A stretch of DNA of 64,000 bases from Lanius collurio (Eukaryota > Chordata > Aves > Passeriformes > Laniidae). Below the pieces are notes generated by a model. The model saw only the letters and a program-made list of their open reading frames with translations, did no database searches and was not told the origin of the DNA. The position numbers were made by a program, and so were the translations under genes. The stretch is taken from positions 8,241,251 through 8,305,250 of the forward strand of contig JACBWW010000015.1 in NCBI GenBank assembly GCA_020086605.1, read 5' to 3'. Below, in pieces: positions 1-12,700 of the stretch (the first letter of the stretch is position 1; every line of letters starts with the position of its first letter).

Positions 1-3000
1 GTACTAAGTTGATGCTTCACACTCTTGAAAACTAAAGATATTTTATACAGTGCATTTTACCAAACATCACAAAGATCTGCTTTAATAAGTCTGTGATGAG
101 CAATAACAATTAGTCAAAAGAAACAAAAATGCAGTTCCTTTTAGAGGTTATAAGAGGGTTGCCAGGACCTCATCTGGGAAGCAAAGTTCTCAGTGTTTAC
201 TAGGTGTCCAATTCCATTAGCCTCATATATGCTAATTATTTTTCTTACTAAATGCACTACAGAGTTTGGCAAGGATATCTAAAGGCCTGAAACAACGTAA
301 CAGGCGGGAATTCCAGAACATTCCAGATATTAACCAAGTTAGGTTTTCATGAGTATTTTTTTTTTCAAACAGACACTATATACATAGTATATATCTCAAG
401 ACTCCCAAAAGATAAGAGAGTGATTATATTTCTAGTAAACAACTGTTCTACTTGATACTAAGGCAAATCCTTCACCATCCCCTGGAGACATTTTCTATAT
501 TAGTGGTGGAACTATTTTGTGTAAATACAGCTCTCCTGGCCTTTAGCTTTGGGGTCTTTTCTGCCTTCCCTACCACTAATTTCAAACCAAATACCGAACT
601 TCTCCTCTGCAGCCACATTCTAGACCTGTGCTTCCAGTCTGGTATTCCTTCTACGATATAAACAAGGCCTCTGAAAGCGTCCAGGCCCTTCCTCTTATAT
701 GGTTCTGTCAGTGTTCTAGAAAGTATCAATTTGTTTCCTTGACAGACATCTACTCAAGGAACACAGCTCCCTCCACTGGATAAGCTTTCTCTGTTCTTAC
801 CTCCAGAAAACCTCTGAGAGAGCAATAAGGCTCCTTAGGACAAGAATAAGGCTGACAGAATAGGCACTTGCTCAGTTCTTAGCTCTTCTCTGATATATTT
901 AGTTACCCCTATTGATTCTGTTTATGAAAAAAAATAGCATATGGAAATTCTGTAGCTAAGTTTCATAGCAAGCACATTGAACCAGACAAAAGCAAATGTC
1001 ACTGAGTTCCAACCTCTTGTATTTGTCACCAGAAAACACTTCTTAATATGGGGAAGAAAATTTAAACACAGTTAATATAAGTAATTGCAACAGATAATGG
1101 CAGATATACCTGAGAACAAGGATGGAAATTTGAAATGATGTACAGGAAAAACTTAGTAGTATAATCAACAGTTGAAAGAAGCATGGAAACTATCAGACAG
1201 TTGCATCACTTTATTAAAAGAAAAATAATCTGCCATATGTCAGGAGGGAAGAGAAGAATAATGAAATCAAGTAGCTATATAACTATATGAGTTTATGATC
1301 AAACTTCATGAGCTTTCCCTGTCCAGCAAGTCTCCTTACTCAAGTATGAGTTCATACTCCTGCAGAGCAATATTTAAAGCATGGGCATTGACCAACGGCA
1401 GGTAGACAGGCAGGAGTGGGTTCTGTGATAAGGTAGGTTCCAAGGACAAGTTTATGAAAGAGTAGGCACTGGGAGTTTGAGGGTAGCCAGCACCTGAACT
1501 TCTGTTAAATAAGTTTAGCTTGTGCTTAGGCATTTTAGCTACTTTTTTTGGCTATATATTTAAAAGCGTGCAGTAAATTAACTATTCAGAAATTATCCTT
1601 GTTAAATACCTCCTCAAATTATCTTCTATTTCTTATTTCTTGAAGGAAAGAATAATAAAACAATTACTAATCAGTCCTCATATTGTTGCAGATTTCAAGC
1701 CAGTCATGCAGCTTTGAAATCCCATACAAACATAGTAACTGTTTAACCCAGCTTCCATTCACATAATTATGCTTGTCTATCATAAAGAACTGTAGTGTCT
1801 ATAATACTCTGAGGTTAGTTTATCTATTCAGACTCTACCAAACACATTTTCCAAAGAAAATGAGGATTTGCAGAACAAGCTTTGGCCAGTACCTCTCTCT
1901 GTCTCATAAACTGATATTGATTGATCTTTTATTTCAATTTGTTGACTATTATTTTTTATTCAGCAAAGAACATGATAAGAAGTATTGTTAAAACCTGTAC
2001 AAAAAGGTCAAGCATATTTTCTAAAATAAATACTTTATTTTTCAACATTAATATATTTCCATGTCATATCTCAATTGAGTAAGGATTTCCAGCCTCTCAT
2101 TTTGGATTAGAATACAAATTGCTTTATGCAGAAGTTTTTTTTAATTTCTCAACAGCCTGGGTGCCAAAGGAAGAGACAGCACAATCTTCTGTTGTATTAT
2201 TTAAAAGCTCTTAGCCTGAATCAGATGGGACTTTTCTCTAGGAAGTCACTGAGAAGGCAAAAATGACACATATATACTGAGACTTTAAAATTTAGTTTTC
2301 CTCTTTCCTGCAAACCAAATACAAAATTATGACCACCATCTGTTTCAGTTTTTCAGCTTCATCTTCTACCTTCTACAGCTGAAGTGAACATTCCTGGCAA
2401 ATGGATTTAGCTGTACTGAGACAGAGTAAACAAAGGTGGTTCAAAACAAAAATTATATCTCTTCTCACTTACCTTCCTCCTCATAACCAGCATAAGATGA
2501 TATATTTACAAGGTCAAAATTATGTGTAGATTGGATATTTATATGGTCACGGATGAAAGAATACCAAGGGAAATGTGGTTGCATGCCATATTCAAAGCCA
2601 TGTAAATATGAAGTACATAGGATGATTAAGCTGCAAGGACTACCATGCAGGGGAACATTTAATCAGTTTGTTTGAGAACTCTATCCTGTGATAACAAGAG
2701 AATCCTTGAATATTTCTGCAGGAACTCCCTATCCAAAATCACACTGAGAACCTCTCAGAAAGTGCTGCATTTTAGAAGAACTGACCATTTGGATTTCCTT
2801 TGCTTGATAACTTCCAAGTATTAAATCCACCCAGTTATTTAGGAAAGAAGGAAAGAAACAAAAAAAACCAAAAAAGAAATCAACAAAAATGTTTAAAAAA
2901 TCAGAATGTTTCATTTCAATGCTTTTAGTTCATGATTACCAGAAAACTATCCATAAGCTGTTTGCAGATGAATAGTACAACATTTCCGGCTACATTTTCT

Positions 3001-6000
3001 GGTTCAAAGGTGCATCATAATCTGTTGGCATAGTGTTCTGCTCAACTTGGTTACAGAAAAAAACAAATTGCCTTAAACACACAATCCACCCCCCATCCCC
3101 AACCTTTGCTATCCTTTTTCTTAGAAAAAAGCCCACTCATGGTACCTTGAGGAACTGGCAGTGACAGTTGGTATGAGAGAGGCAACAGAGCTATTAAGTA
3201 ACAGGCAGAAAAGAGTGGGAGAACACTCTTGGAGGCACTAAAGATTTTTACAAGGTTAAAGCATGCACTTGACTAAAAACTTGAAATGCACAGGCTCAAG
3301 CAAGTGGCTGAACTTGTGCACTTGTAGCCCAGAAGGCCAACCATATCCTAGGCAGCACCAAAAAAGCATGATAACAGCTTGAGGAAGTTTATTCTCCCCC
3401 GCTACTCCACTCTTGTGAGCCCCCATGTGCAGTGCTGCATCCAGCTCTGGAGTTCCCAACATCAGAAAGACATGGACCTGTTTGAACAAGTCCAGAGAAG
3501 GCCACAGAGATGCTCAGAGGGCTCTCCTATGAAGACAGGCTGAGAGAGCCAGGGTTGTTCAGCCTGGAGAAGAAAAGTCTCCGGGGAGACTTCAGAGCAG
3601 CCCTTCCAGTACCTCAAGGGGCACCGGAAAAGCTGGAGCAGATAGGACCTATAGTGACAGAACAATGAGTCATGGCTTTAAATTGAAAGATGGTAGTTTT
3701 AGATATTAGGAAGAAATTCTTTACTGTGAGGGTGGTGAGGCACTGGAAAAGGTTGCCCAGAGAAGCTGTTGCATGCACAATCCCTTGAACCATTCAGGGC
3801 CAGGCTCGATGTAGCTTTGAGCAGCCTGGTGTAGTGGAAGGTGTCTGTACCCATTGCAGGGGTTTTGGAACTAGATAAGCCTTAATGGTCCTTCCAGCTG
3901 AAACCATTTATTATTTTATTAATTTTCCCTCATGTCCCTGCTATAAACTGGATTGCTTTCAGTGTTAAAATAAAAACCTGAAAAATTACCAAAGTCCTGT
4001 GTGCATACCATGATGGTGGCATACACAGTTACACGTATTTCATGACTGTTTCAAGGATCTTTGGCTTCTCCAGTTAAAATACTGATTAGCTTTTATGTAA
4101 GCAGGATGTACACTTAGGTCAGAAAACATCAGTGCCAAAAGGAGAAAAAAATCTAAAAAATAAATGTATCACCTTTAACCTCTCTTGTTTTTCCCATCTA
4201 TTGTGACAAAGAGATATTGCTGCAGATTTTAGAAGGTTTAAAGTTCATTTGTGATTACCCTTTGACAATATGTTAGCAAAGACACCACTAGAGAGGAAAT
4301 TTCTCAGCAATAACTGCCACTGCTTTTGGATTATGCTATTCCTTGGTCTGAAATAGGCAATGAAATGTGACTTTCAACCTATATTTCATGACACTTCCTA
4401 TTTCTTCTGTCTTCCAATGGTCTCAGAGATTTTCACAGTGATACAAGATCACTAAGAAAGACAACTAATACCCTGTTTTAAACTTATTGTATCTACTGCA
4501 TTCAGTCCACGGGTAATTATAACACTTTAAATCCAGGATGTATTATAACACTTTTTATTCCTTTTCAGGATTTGCAACTTTTGTGTAAGAAACGAGTCTG
4601 AGAAAATGGGGGGAAATTCTAATTCTTAGTATATTCTTTCATAAAGCCTCCTCTATTTTCATATTTTATTTGTTATTAGTAAATTATAAACCCTAGTCCA
4701 AGTGCCTGTTGACCACTAAAAGGAAATGCTTCACAAAACTTTTCCTTGTTTTAACTCCAATCCTGTTTAAAAAAGTATTGCTATAAAATGAGAGAAAAAA
4801 AGCATTATAAATGAACCATCCATATATTAATTGTGAAAACAGATACAGAAAATGCTCTGGACTTGTAATATTATGTGCAGTTATCCTGCTTTATTTAGCA
4901 AATTTAGTTAGCATTAGCTGTTTCTACTACAGTAGAAAATACGTGTAGATTGAGGTTTTATTGAAGGTAGACTTTAACAGTAAGATAAAGATCCAAAGGT
5001 CCTTATCAACCTTGAAAGAGAACAGTAGATGAAACAAAAGAAATGGATATGGATAGACCTTTGCTCATGAATGTAAAATTACATGAATCATTGAATTGTT
5101 GTTGCCTATTTTCACCCATCTTTTTTTGTATCCAGCTCTTCTCAATATATTCTAAGCAGTCTCTCACTGCTTGCAGATATCAAATACAATTACTATGGAA
5201 ATAATTTCTTGAAGTATCTTTAAAACACAAGGCCTGTCAGGACAGAAGAACTTAGAAGTGAACTCAATATTAAGCAAAATGCTAGCAGAAAGATCAAGGT
5301 AAGAATAATTTCAGTGACGAGTGAGTGAAAAATAGAAAAATAAACATTTCAATAAGGAGCATAAGATACATTCCAGAAATGACTGAACTAGCACCTTGGC
5401 AAAAACCATCTGAGGCATTAATTAGAAAACACAAGAAACCATGAAAGAAAACTCATCTGCTGAGGAATGGAGACTTAAGTGACAAAGGATTCAGCTCAAA
5501 AAACAGTACACTTCTCAACCACAATGAACAGAAGTGTTTTTAGTTGAAGAAGTTTTATCAGCTCACACAGGAGCAACCATGATTTACATCAACCAAATTA
5601 GCTCCTTATCTTTAGGACATAATTTTAATTATAATCTCACCTTTTCCTAACTGATGTTACACATGCACTGCTTGATATCTCTTTAATTATGTTCATGGTT
5701 AATTTCTTCTTCATATTGTTATAAAAACAAAGACTTTTGAATACACTATTAAAAAGCCCCCCAAAATTCAGGAAAAACAGGAAAAAATATAGCCGTGTGT
5801 GTAGAAGAAAATACTGATTATCAAAGCTTCATAAAAGGCAAGAAATTACATCTCACTGGTTTTCACTTTTAACAGACATTCTTTTTACAAAACTAACACA
5901 TCCTTTTTTTTTCACTGCAAAAATAATATTGTCAGAGAACTGGGTGAGATGGAATTCTGGAATTCCGACAATTCATCTTCACAGCATGTGAGATGCATGT

Positions 6001-9000
6001 TTATGCAGAATACTTCTCACAATACTGCAATGAATAAAATATTGATCATTCTACAGGGGTAGGTATTGCTGTGCTAATTTGAAAGCTGTCAAACATGGCA
6101 CTTCCTACTGGCTTGAGTTTATTTTAATGAATTAACTATAGAGAGAAGAACTACCTACAGCTGATCTCTGCATCTCCAAGGGAGAAGCCTGGAAGACAAT
6201 AACTCCCTTTAAGCTTATACTGTTGTGGGTCACTGCATAGGACAGACTTGGATAACACTCCAACACAAAGAGGCTAAACATAAGACATCTGCCAAAAAGC
6301 TCTCTGATCAGGAAGCTCTGACATCACTTTGTAGTTACTCTGAGTCTATGAACTTTAAAATGATGGCTTGTTACAAAGCCAACAAACATAACACAGGTAC
6401 ATCCAATAACCAGACGAACACCATCTTTCTTTCTGTTACTGTCTTAGCAGACACATGAAAAAATATTAGTAATACTAAGCCACTTGAATGGAAGTTCTTC
6501 ATTTGAAGCCATGGACATGTTCTATACAGTTCTACAGAACAGTGTTGTGTCTTTTTGGCAGATATTCACACTGAAGATTATAAGGGGTTTAAGCCAGAAC
6601 CTTCATACATAGACTTCCCACTGAAATTATTATCAATGCCATTTGCCTAATTTTGAGAGACGCAAAGTATCTTAAGATAACATACATTGCTGGGGATCTT
6701 CTGAAACCTCATCTGTGCATTACACCAGTATTGACCGGAAAAGTCCAAGGCAAAGTAATAGCTCAACATTCTTAAATAGATCACAGCAGCAGAGACCAGA
6801 ATCACAAAAATCAGGGTTTTTTTTGTTTCATTTCAATGGTCCTTCCACTCTACAGAAACTCATGTTGCAAACAAGACATCATGAAATATTGTGCCTTTAG
6901 CCGTGTTTAGCATTTAGATTTCACCTTAGCAAAATATCTGGTATTGACTACTTCCCCAATTAATTCTATATATATTTTTCCCAGATGTTTTTTTTATATC
7001 ATCACATTGAACTTCTAAAAATATCCTTAGCACCAGACTGAGGCAACAAATAATGATGACTTAAAGATTATTAAAGTGTCTGTAACCACAACCTGAATGT
7101 TTTCTAGGACTTTAAAAACACTTTTCAAGCCTGAAAACAACTACAGTAATTCTCTGCAGCATGTCTGCTCTTGCATTAGATTGAATTGTGATAAATCATT
7201 ATTTATATTATAACATTATTTATAGGTGTTGCTTACAGCTGCGTTGCCAAGATGTAAATCTATTTCATACTTCAAGAAGGTACTCAGTCTCTCTTTCTTA
7301 TTAAATTAAAAATAATAATAAAAAAACCACAAAGCCAAAACCAGCTTATCATTCCCAAACTCTTTGCAATTACTTTCAGTGTTGGCTGAAGAAACTGTTT
7401 TTGGAGAGTTCACAAATAAACCTGTTAAGTAATTTATAATTGAAGATAAACCTGAAAAAAAAAGATTCTTCAGGAAATTTAAAATCAAAGTCAGTCTTCC
7501 TGAAAAATAAACTTATTAATGATTTTCAGAAGCTTAAAGCTCTCTCCATAGTTAACAATTTAAAAGTTTAAATAACTTTTAAAAAGGTTATAGGAAGAAT
7601 GCTTGCTCTTATTCACTGCTATTATATGCTGATTCTATAATCTAAAACTCTATGGATAGATGCAATTCCACAGATGAGTTCTTTTCAAGAGAGATCATTC
7701 TCATGGTTGAGAGAGCTACTTTACTACTCAGCTGATTTTAATGTCATTATTTTGTTCACTTTTACTAGGGATGCAGTTTTCCAAATGCTGAAAGCTGATT
7801 TCAAGTCTCTGCAGTCAGACATTTCTTTTTCTCCTCTTGTTGGCACTCTTTCCCTGCCTTATGCTATCACTGTACTTGGGAGCAAAATACTTGGCTGAGG
7901 AGAAGGTAAGATTTCAATTTCTGACAGCAGCACAGACTTACACTGCCTTTGGCCAAGCAAAACATGTATCTTGACTGCAATCAGGATCTGTCTCTTGTGC
8001 TTCAAGCATTGTTAATGGCAAAATATAGCACTCAAGTGTAATTACACCAGGGATTCCAAGGTCATCAATTTGGACACCAGCAAGTGAAGGGACTTTTGCA
8101 ACAGCATCCCTCTCACATTACTGTATTTTAGGTTGACTCTGTGTTTAAATTTTGCACCCACAGCAGCAAACATTATACAATGAGAAGTCTTTTACACCAT
8201 ATTCTTTCCCTTATCTCAGGCAACCTCGCTTCTGGGAAAGAAAGCTTGGGGGTGAAATTTCTCTCTGCTGGAACTACTATCTCCTTTCTTCACAAGTGGG
8301 TCTTGTAAGAGATATGCTGGGTACATGACCACCTGGCTTACTCCTTATCACATAACATCTGCAAATTGCCCTTCTCAGCAACCTCCCTCACAGACATGCA
8401 ACTACCACCATATATACTGCTATTTCACTTCTCTGTCCTTCTAGTTCTTCCACTCCTCCTTCCCTTCTACAGTTTCCAGAGATTGCTTAGAATGACAAAA
8501 AGCAACAGAAAGAAAAAGTGGTGAGAGTAGAAAGGGAATAATGTTGGCCTGCTGCCTCAAATGTGGTTTTGTGTGTTTAAATTCAACATGACTGCTAAAA
8601 TAGCAGTATTTTTATACTTTGCAAGTTTCCTGTGAAAACATGGAATAAAGCAAATGACCTTGCTAAGCATGAAGACTGTGTTTCATGCTTCTTCTTAAAC
8701 ACATTTTTGTAATTTACAATTCCCTCTGACTATTGATGCAAATGAAATAAAGTAGCATTTTAGTTCATCACACTCCAAAAATTCTTGAGGGACATGGGAA
8801 AGAGGAGTCTGTGCAATGTTAAAATCAAACTGTAAGTTAACAGGGAGCATAAGATTACTAATGCATAAGGTATTCCCATTAACAAAAGGTAAAAATGGTA
8901 CTGTAACTTTTTTACCACTCATTTCTCTCTCCTTTCCTACAGCTTTACACTCCCAGATTTTTAGCTATAAGAAAGCTATCATAATCTGACTGAAAGCAGA

Positions 9001-9469
9001 ACGAGATATGTGTTTACATAAACATAAGAAATAATAAAATGTTACACACCTGAATATCCACTGACTACACAAACCCAAGTACACGCAGAATAAAAAGACC
9101 TAACCAGTGTTGATACAGAAATTGCATCCAAAAATCTCAGGCCACTATGATCTTTAGGTAGCGTGACTAGGGTAAAAAAAGGCACAGAGCAACAGCCACT
9201 ACACTACTTCTCTGTGACTTTATCTTAAAACTCTCTAAAGACATTGGTATACAGAATATACTTCCCTTTGATGTAGCACTATGTAAAGAACACAAGTGTC
9301 TCTTGTATTTAGGTCTTTGGTATATAAATCACAGCAGCAGGAAGACTGTTCATGGGACAGGCACAGTGATTGTCCATTTGTCTAATGCTAAATCGCTTCA
9401 GGCAAAAATTTGCTGTCAACAAATATCAAGTTTATAGGAAACAAAAAAAACCCAACCAAAAATACTCAC
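1..9469 (-). other. PALLD: PALLD intron (3' end outside window)
   Basis: Intron sequence downstream of the proline-rich exon on the gene strand. Apart from CR1 copy A and short A- or T-runs I see nothing definite. All open frames here are under 90 codons, lack similarity to palladin and have no consistent splice signals. The next palladin exon (the main proline-rich exon) is not present, so it lies beyond position 1. Confidence 0.8.
3316..3921 (+). mobile_element. CR1 LINE 3' end (copy A)
   Basis: About 600 bases match the 3' part of avian CR1 non-LTR retrotransposons on the plus strand. Recognisable blocks include CTATGAAGACAGGCTGAGAG, GTTGTTCAGCCTGGAGAAGA, GGAAGAAATTCTTTACTGTG and GGTCCTTCCAGCTGAAACCA. 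The usual octamer repeat at the very 3' end has decayed into ATTATTTTATTAATT. The copy is 5'-truncated and lacks an intact reading frame. It lies in the PALLD intron, antisense to the gene. The start is approximate, because similarity fades before about 3316. Confidence 0.9.
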
Positions 9470-9782
9470 AGCTTTGGTTTGGCAAGCACAGGTGGTGGCT
9501 CCTTTGTGGGTGAAAGCAAGACAGCTGGAGGTGGGACGGATTTATCACCATTTGGCTTGCTGTTAATCATTCCATTTACACCATGAAGAGGATGAATGCC
9601 ATTTGTTTTTTCCTCAGGTGAATTGAGCTGTTGTTGAAGGTCTGTCATACCAGGTCTCAACTCAGTGTTGTTTGCTTGGTGAGTATCTGTATATTTCTTA
9701 GGAGGAAGCTCAAGAGAGCTAATTTCAACTGGAGGAAGTGGTGAAAAATGATGGAAATCATCACTAGAGCATTCTAAGCTGG
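9470..9782 (-). CDS. PALLD: PALLD exon: start of proline-rich region
   Basis: A 313-nt exon, the last one visible in transcript order. It completes an Ala codon, then reads [19 protein letters not shown], a Lys/Asn-rich stretch with [16 protein letters not shown], and ends [19 protein letters not shown] plus two bases of a Leu codon before CT|GTGAGT. The acceptor is TTCTTTTAG. The conserved [10 protein letters not shown] and AKPKL segments identify it as palladin. In the human protein this position carries an F followed by a run of prolines (recalled, an Ena/VASP-type motif), whereas here the run is interrupted as FSPLPP. If the intron were retained, a TGA stop at 9468-9466 follows directly. 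Confidence 0.95.
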
Positions 9783-12700
9783 CTAAAAGAAATCAAAAAG
9801 AATGTCTCTTCAACAAGTCATAGATAAAGTATGTGGTAAATACAAGGTGTATTTTCAGTTTTTTAAAGGTGAAAAATCTTTGGTTTTGTGCAGATATTTT
9901 TCTAGTCCTTATACTGATAATTTATGCTGAATTAGATACATGGATAGCTATAAATTTTCTTAGTTTGCCCCACACAAAAGGCACAACTAGAAACTTTATG
10001 GATCTCTCTAAATCTATTTCAGGAATCAAGGCATGGAGATTGGCAGATATGGACAACAGCAGCTAAAACATGACTTCCTGCAGTTTCAGGATCATTTAGG
10101 AACAAATAATGTAAATATGCTGAAGTCTGTATGTATACATGGCAAGTTTGCAATGGCAGCTGGGTTAGTGCATCCCACAACAATGTATATGGAAACATAT
10201 CACAAAACTAAACGTACCATCTCACAGTGTTCTATTTACAAAAGGCCACCATTAGTAGCATAATTTCATCTCTTTAATTTTGCCTCTGCTGCCATCTAGT
10301 CTTGAACCCTAATGCTTACAAATATGCCAGGCTTGTGGCAGAACTTTAAAAATGTATTTCACATTAATAAAAATATTAAACCAGGAAATGGACCTAAAGA
10401 AACATTCAGTTTGCTTTATATGAATGCACTGAGGTTGACAATGTTTTACAGCAGCCATTTGCCACAAAGAAAGCAGATTGATAATTTCACAGATAAATTA
10501 ATTATGCAAGATTTATGATTAAAAACTCCTTGTTCTCTTTGTCACATACCTGAGCAGACAGTTAGTTGTGCACTGCTTGTTACTGAACCATGTTCATTTG
10601 TTGCCGTGCAGGTGAAAATTCCTGAATCTTCTGGAAAAGTTTCTGCTATTACCAGTGTACATATCTCTTCTGGAAATAAACAGAAACAGAAGTGCATCAT
10701 AAACTATTTAAAGTACCATGTAGTGTTGTTTGCATTTTAAGTTAAAAGGAAGCACCAGAAAGTGCACTTTACAAAGAAATGCTAGGAGAACTGCAGAAGA
10801 GCTTCCAACATAAATGGCTTTAAAGAAAATAATTTTATATCTTAAAGAAGTAAATTCATTAAGCAAAGTTTTCAAAACTGGCTTGAACAGTAATTTTGCA
10901 GTTACAAGTCTGTGCAGTAATTTTACACACTCAAAATATTTTTTTTAAATGCAGGAATAGTGCTAATTAATACGAATGAATGTAATGGTTTCCAGAAACA
11001 ATCTTTGCAAGCTCTTTTTGTGTCTCTAAATAACACCATCAGTACCAATGTCACACAATTCTTTCTTTCTCTGATTTTTTTTCTGTATTTAATGCAACAT
11101 TCAGATCAAATGCCATTCCCAGTAAAACTAGAAAACATTTTATCACCACTTCCAATTAGCTCTTCTGTATATACTAACTAGAATGATAAACTCCAGATGC
11201 ATAATTATTCTCCTTGTGGAAAGTTTGGGAAAATAATTTTTGACTCTGTCTGCACAGCAGTGAGAATGGATACATTAAAAATATAATAAAAAACAGAACC
11301 CCCAAAAACTCTTCAGAATGGTGTGACAGACATATTCTGTAGCTGTTTTAAATTTGTTCATTCTACTTTGATAAGCCATGGTATATGCTTTGGTTATACC
11401 TGGGCTTCTGTCAGAAAACTTGTGTGAAGGATATTAGGTGGGGTCTTACAGTAATTTTTTCTAATTAATTCTATCAATTTATAATGGGAACACTTAACTG
11501 TTCAGGCTTATTTGTTCCAGCTTCTTCAAAGAACTCTATTTTATCTCTACTTGTAATGGTACTCTGTTTTTTTAAAGATGTTACAGTACAAATAATTTAA
11601 ATAATCCTACTATTTACACCACATATTGACATAATTTTATACCTGGACAATGCTGCATCATGTGTCTCTTTAATTAATTCAGAGTTTCTTTTGTTCATGC
11701 TGATGTTTTAGTCTCAAAACCAAAGTGAAGAAGTTTTATAAGATTCAGTTTAATTAAAAAAAAAAAAGCATTTTGCAAATTGGACACTTACACACACTCC
11801 CACACATTATCACAAAATCAGCTAATAAATGCATACTGTAAAATGAGGAAAAATACTTTATAATCTAATAACTTCCTTATGAAAATTATTTTGTAGAAGA
11901 GGTTCAGTAAGGTCAACTTCACTTCTTATAGTTCAAATTAGGAAAACATCTTCAAACAGTGATTGCTTTTTTTTTTTTCCCTGTGGAATGACAGACCACT
12001 GTCTCATTTAGACAGTTAACAAAAAAGTTATAAAATTTTTCCAATTATAACTGACAACGTATCCAAAAACTTCCTGTACTGGAAATGGGCTAAAAATGAA
12101 CGGCTGACTAAGTATTTGGCTCAGAGTTGGTTTTCAGACAGCAGAACATGCCTTTTTTTTGGCAACGCAAACCAGTCATTCTGTGTAGCTGCAAGAGTCA
12201 TGTCTGGTAATTCTGTAGCACGTTGGATCTTATCTAACACAGATGAAGATTAATGACTCATGAAAGGTCTTATCAGGAAAGTAATGGGTAACACAAGCTA
12301 GTGTTTGAACTACTGAGATCAGCTTTTTTTAGAGTCTTGGTGTGTCATAAGCAGTTGAAGCTGCATTGTTAACCACACGTGCGTACTCCTGGACTGAATT
12401 GACCCTGGGGATGTAATCTTATACACACAGCATTCTAGTTTCCTGTTCATTTAACAGCAGAATGCTGAAAGCTGGGTATTTCAGGACTGCAAAAGAAGAT
12501 CACTCCACCAGGCTGAGAACTGCTCTCTGAATGAGGGCAAAGGTGCTATAAAACACAGCAACCAGCAGAAGTTCTATTTTCCAAACAGCAGAGCTAATTA
12601 ATGTGTAATATTCTGCAAGCTTTTGAAGTGTGCAAAATGATCACATGAGAAGAACTGATCTTCACTCTTCAGTGACAAAAGAATTCGAATGGATTCTACA

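Noticed and set aside
5951..5966. Short palindrome GGAATTCTGGAATTCC
   Set aside because: A 7-bp inverted repeat with a 2-base spacer is common by chance and has no context suggesting function.
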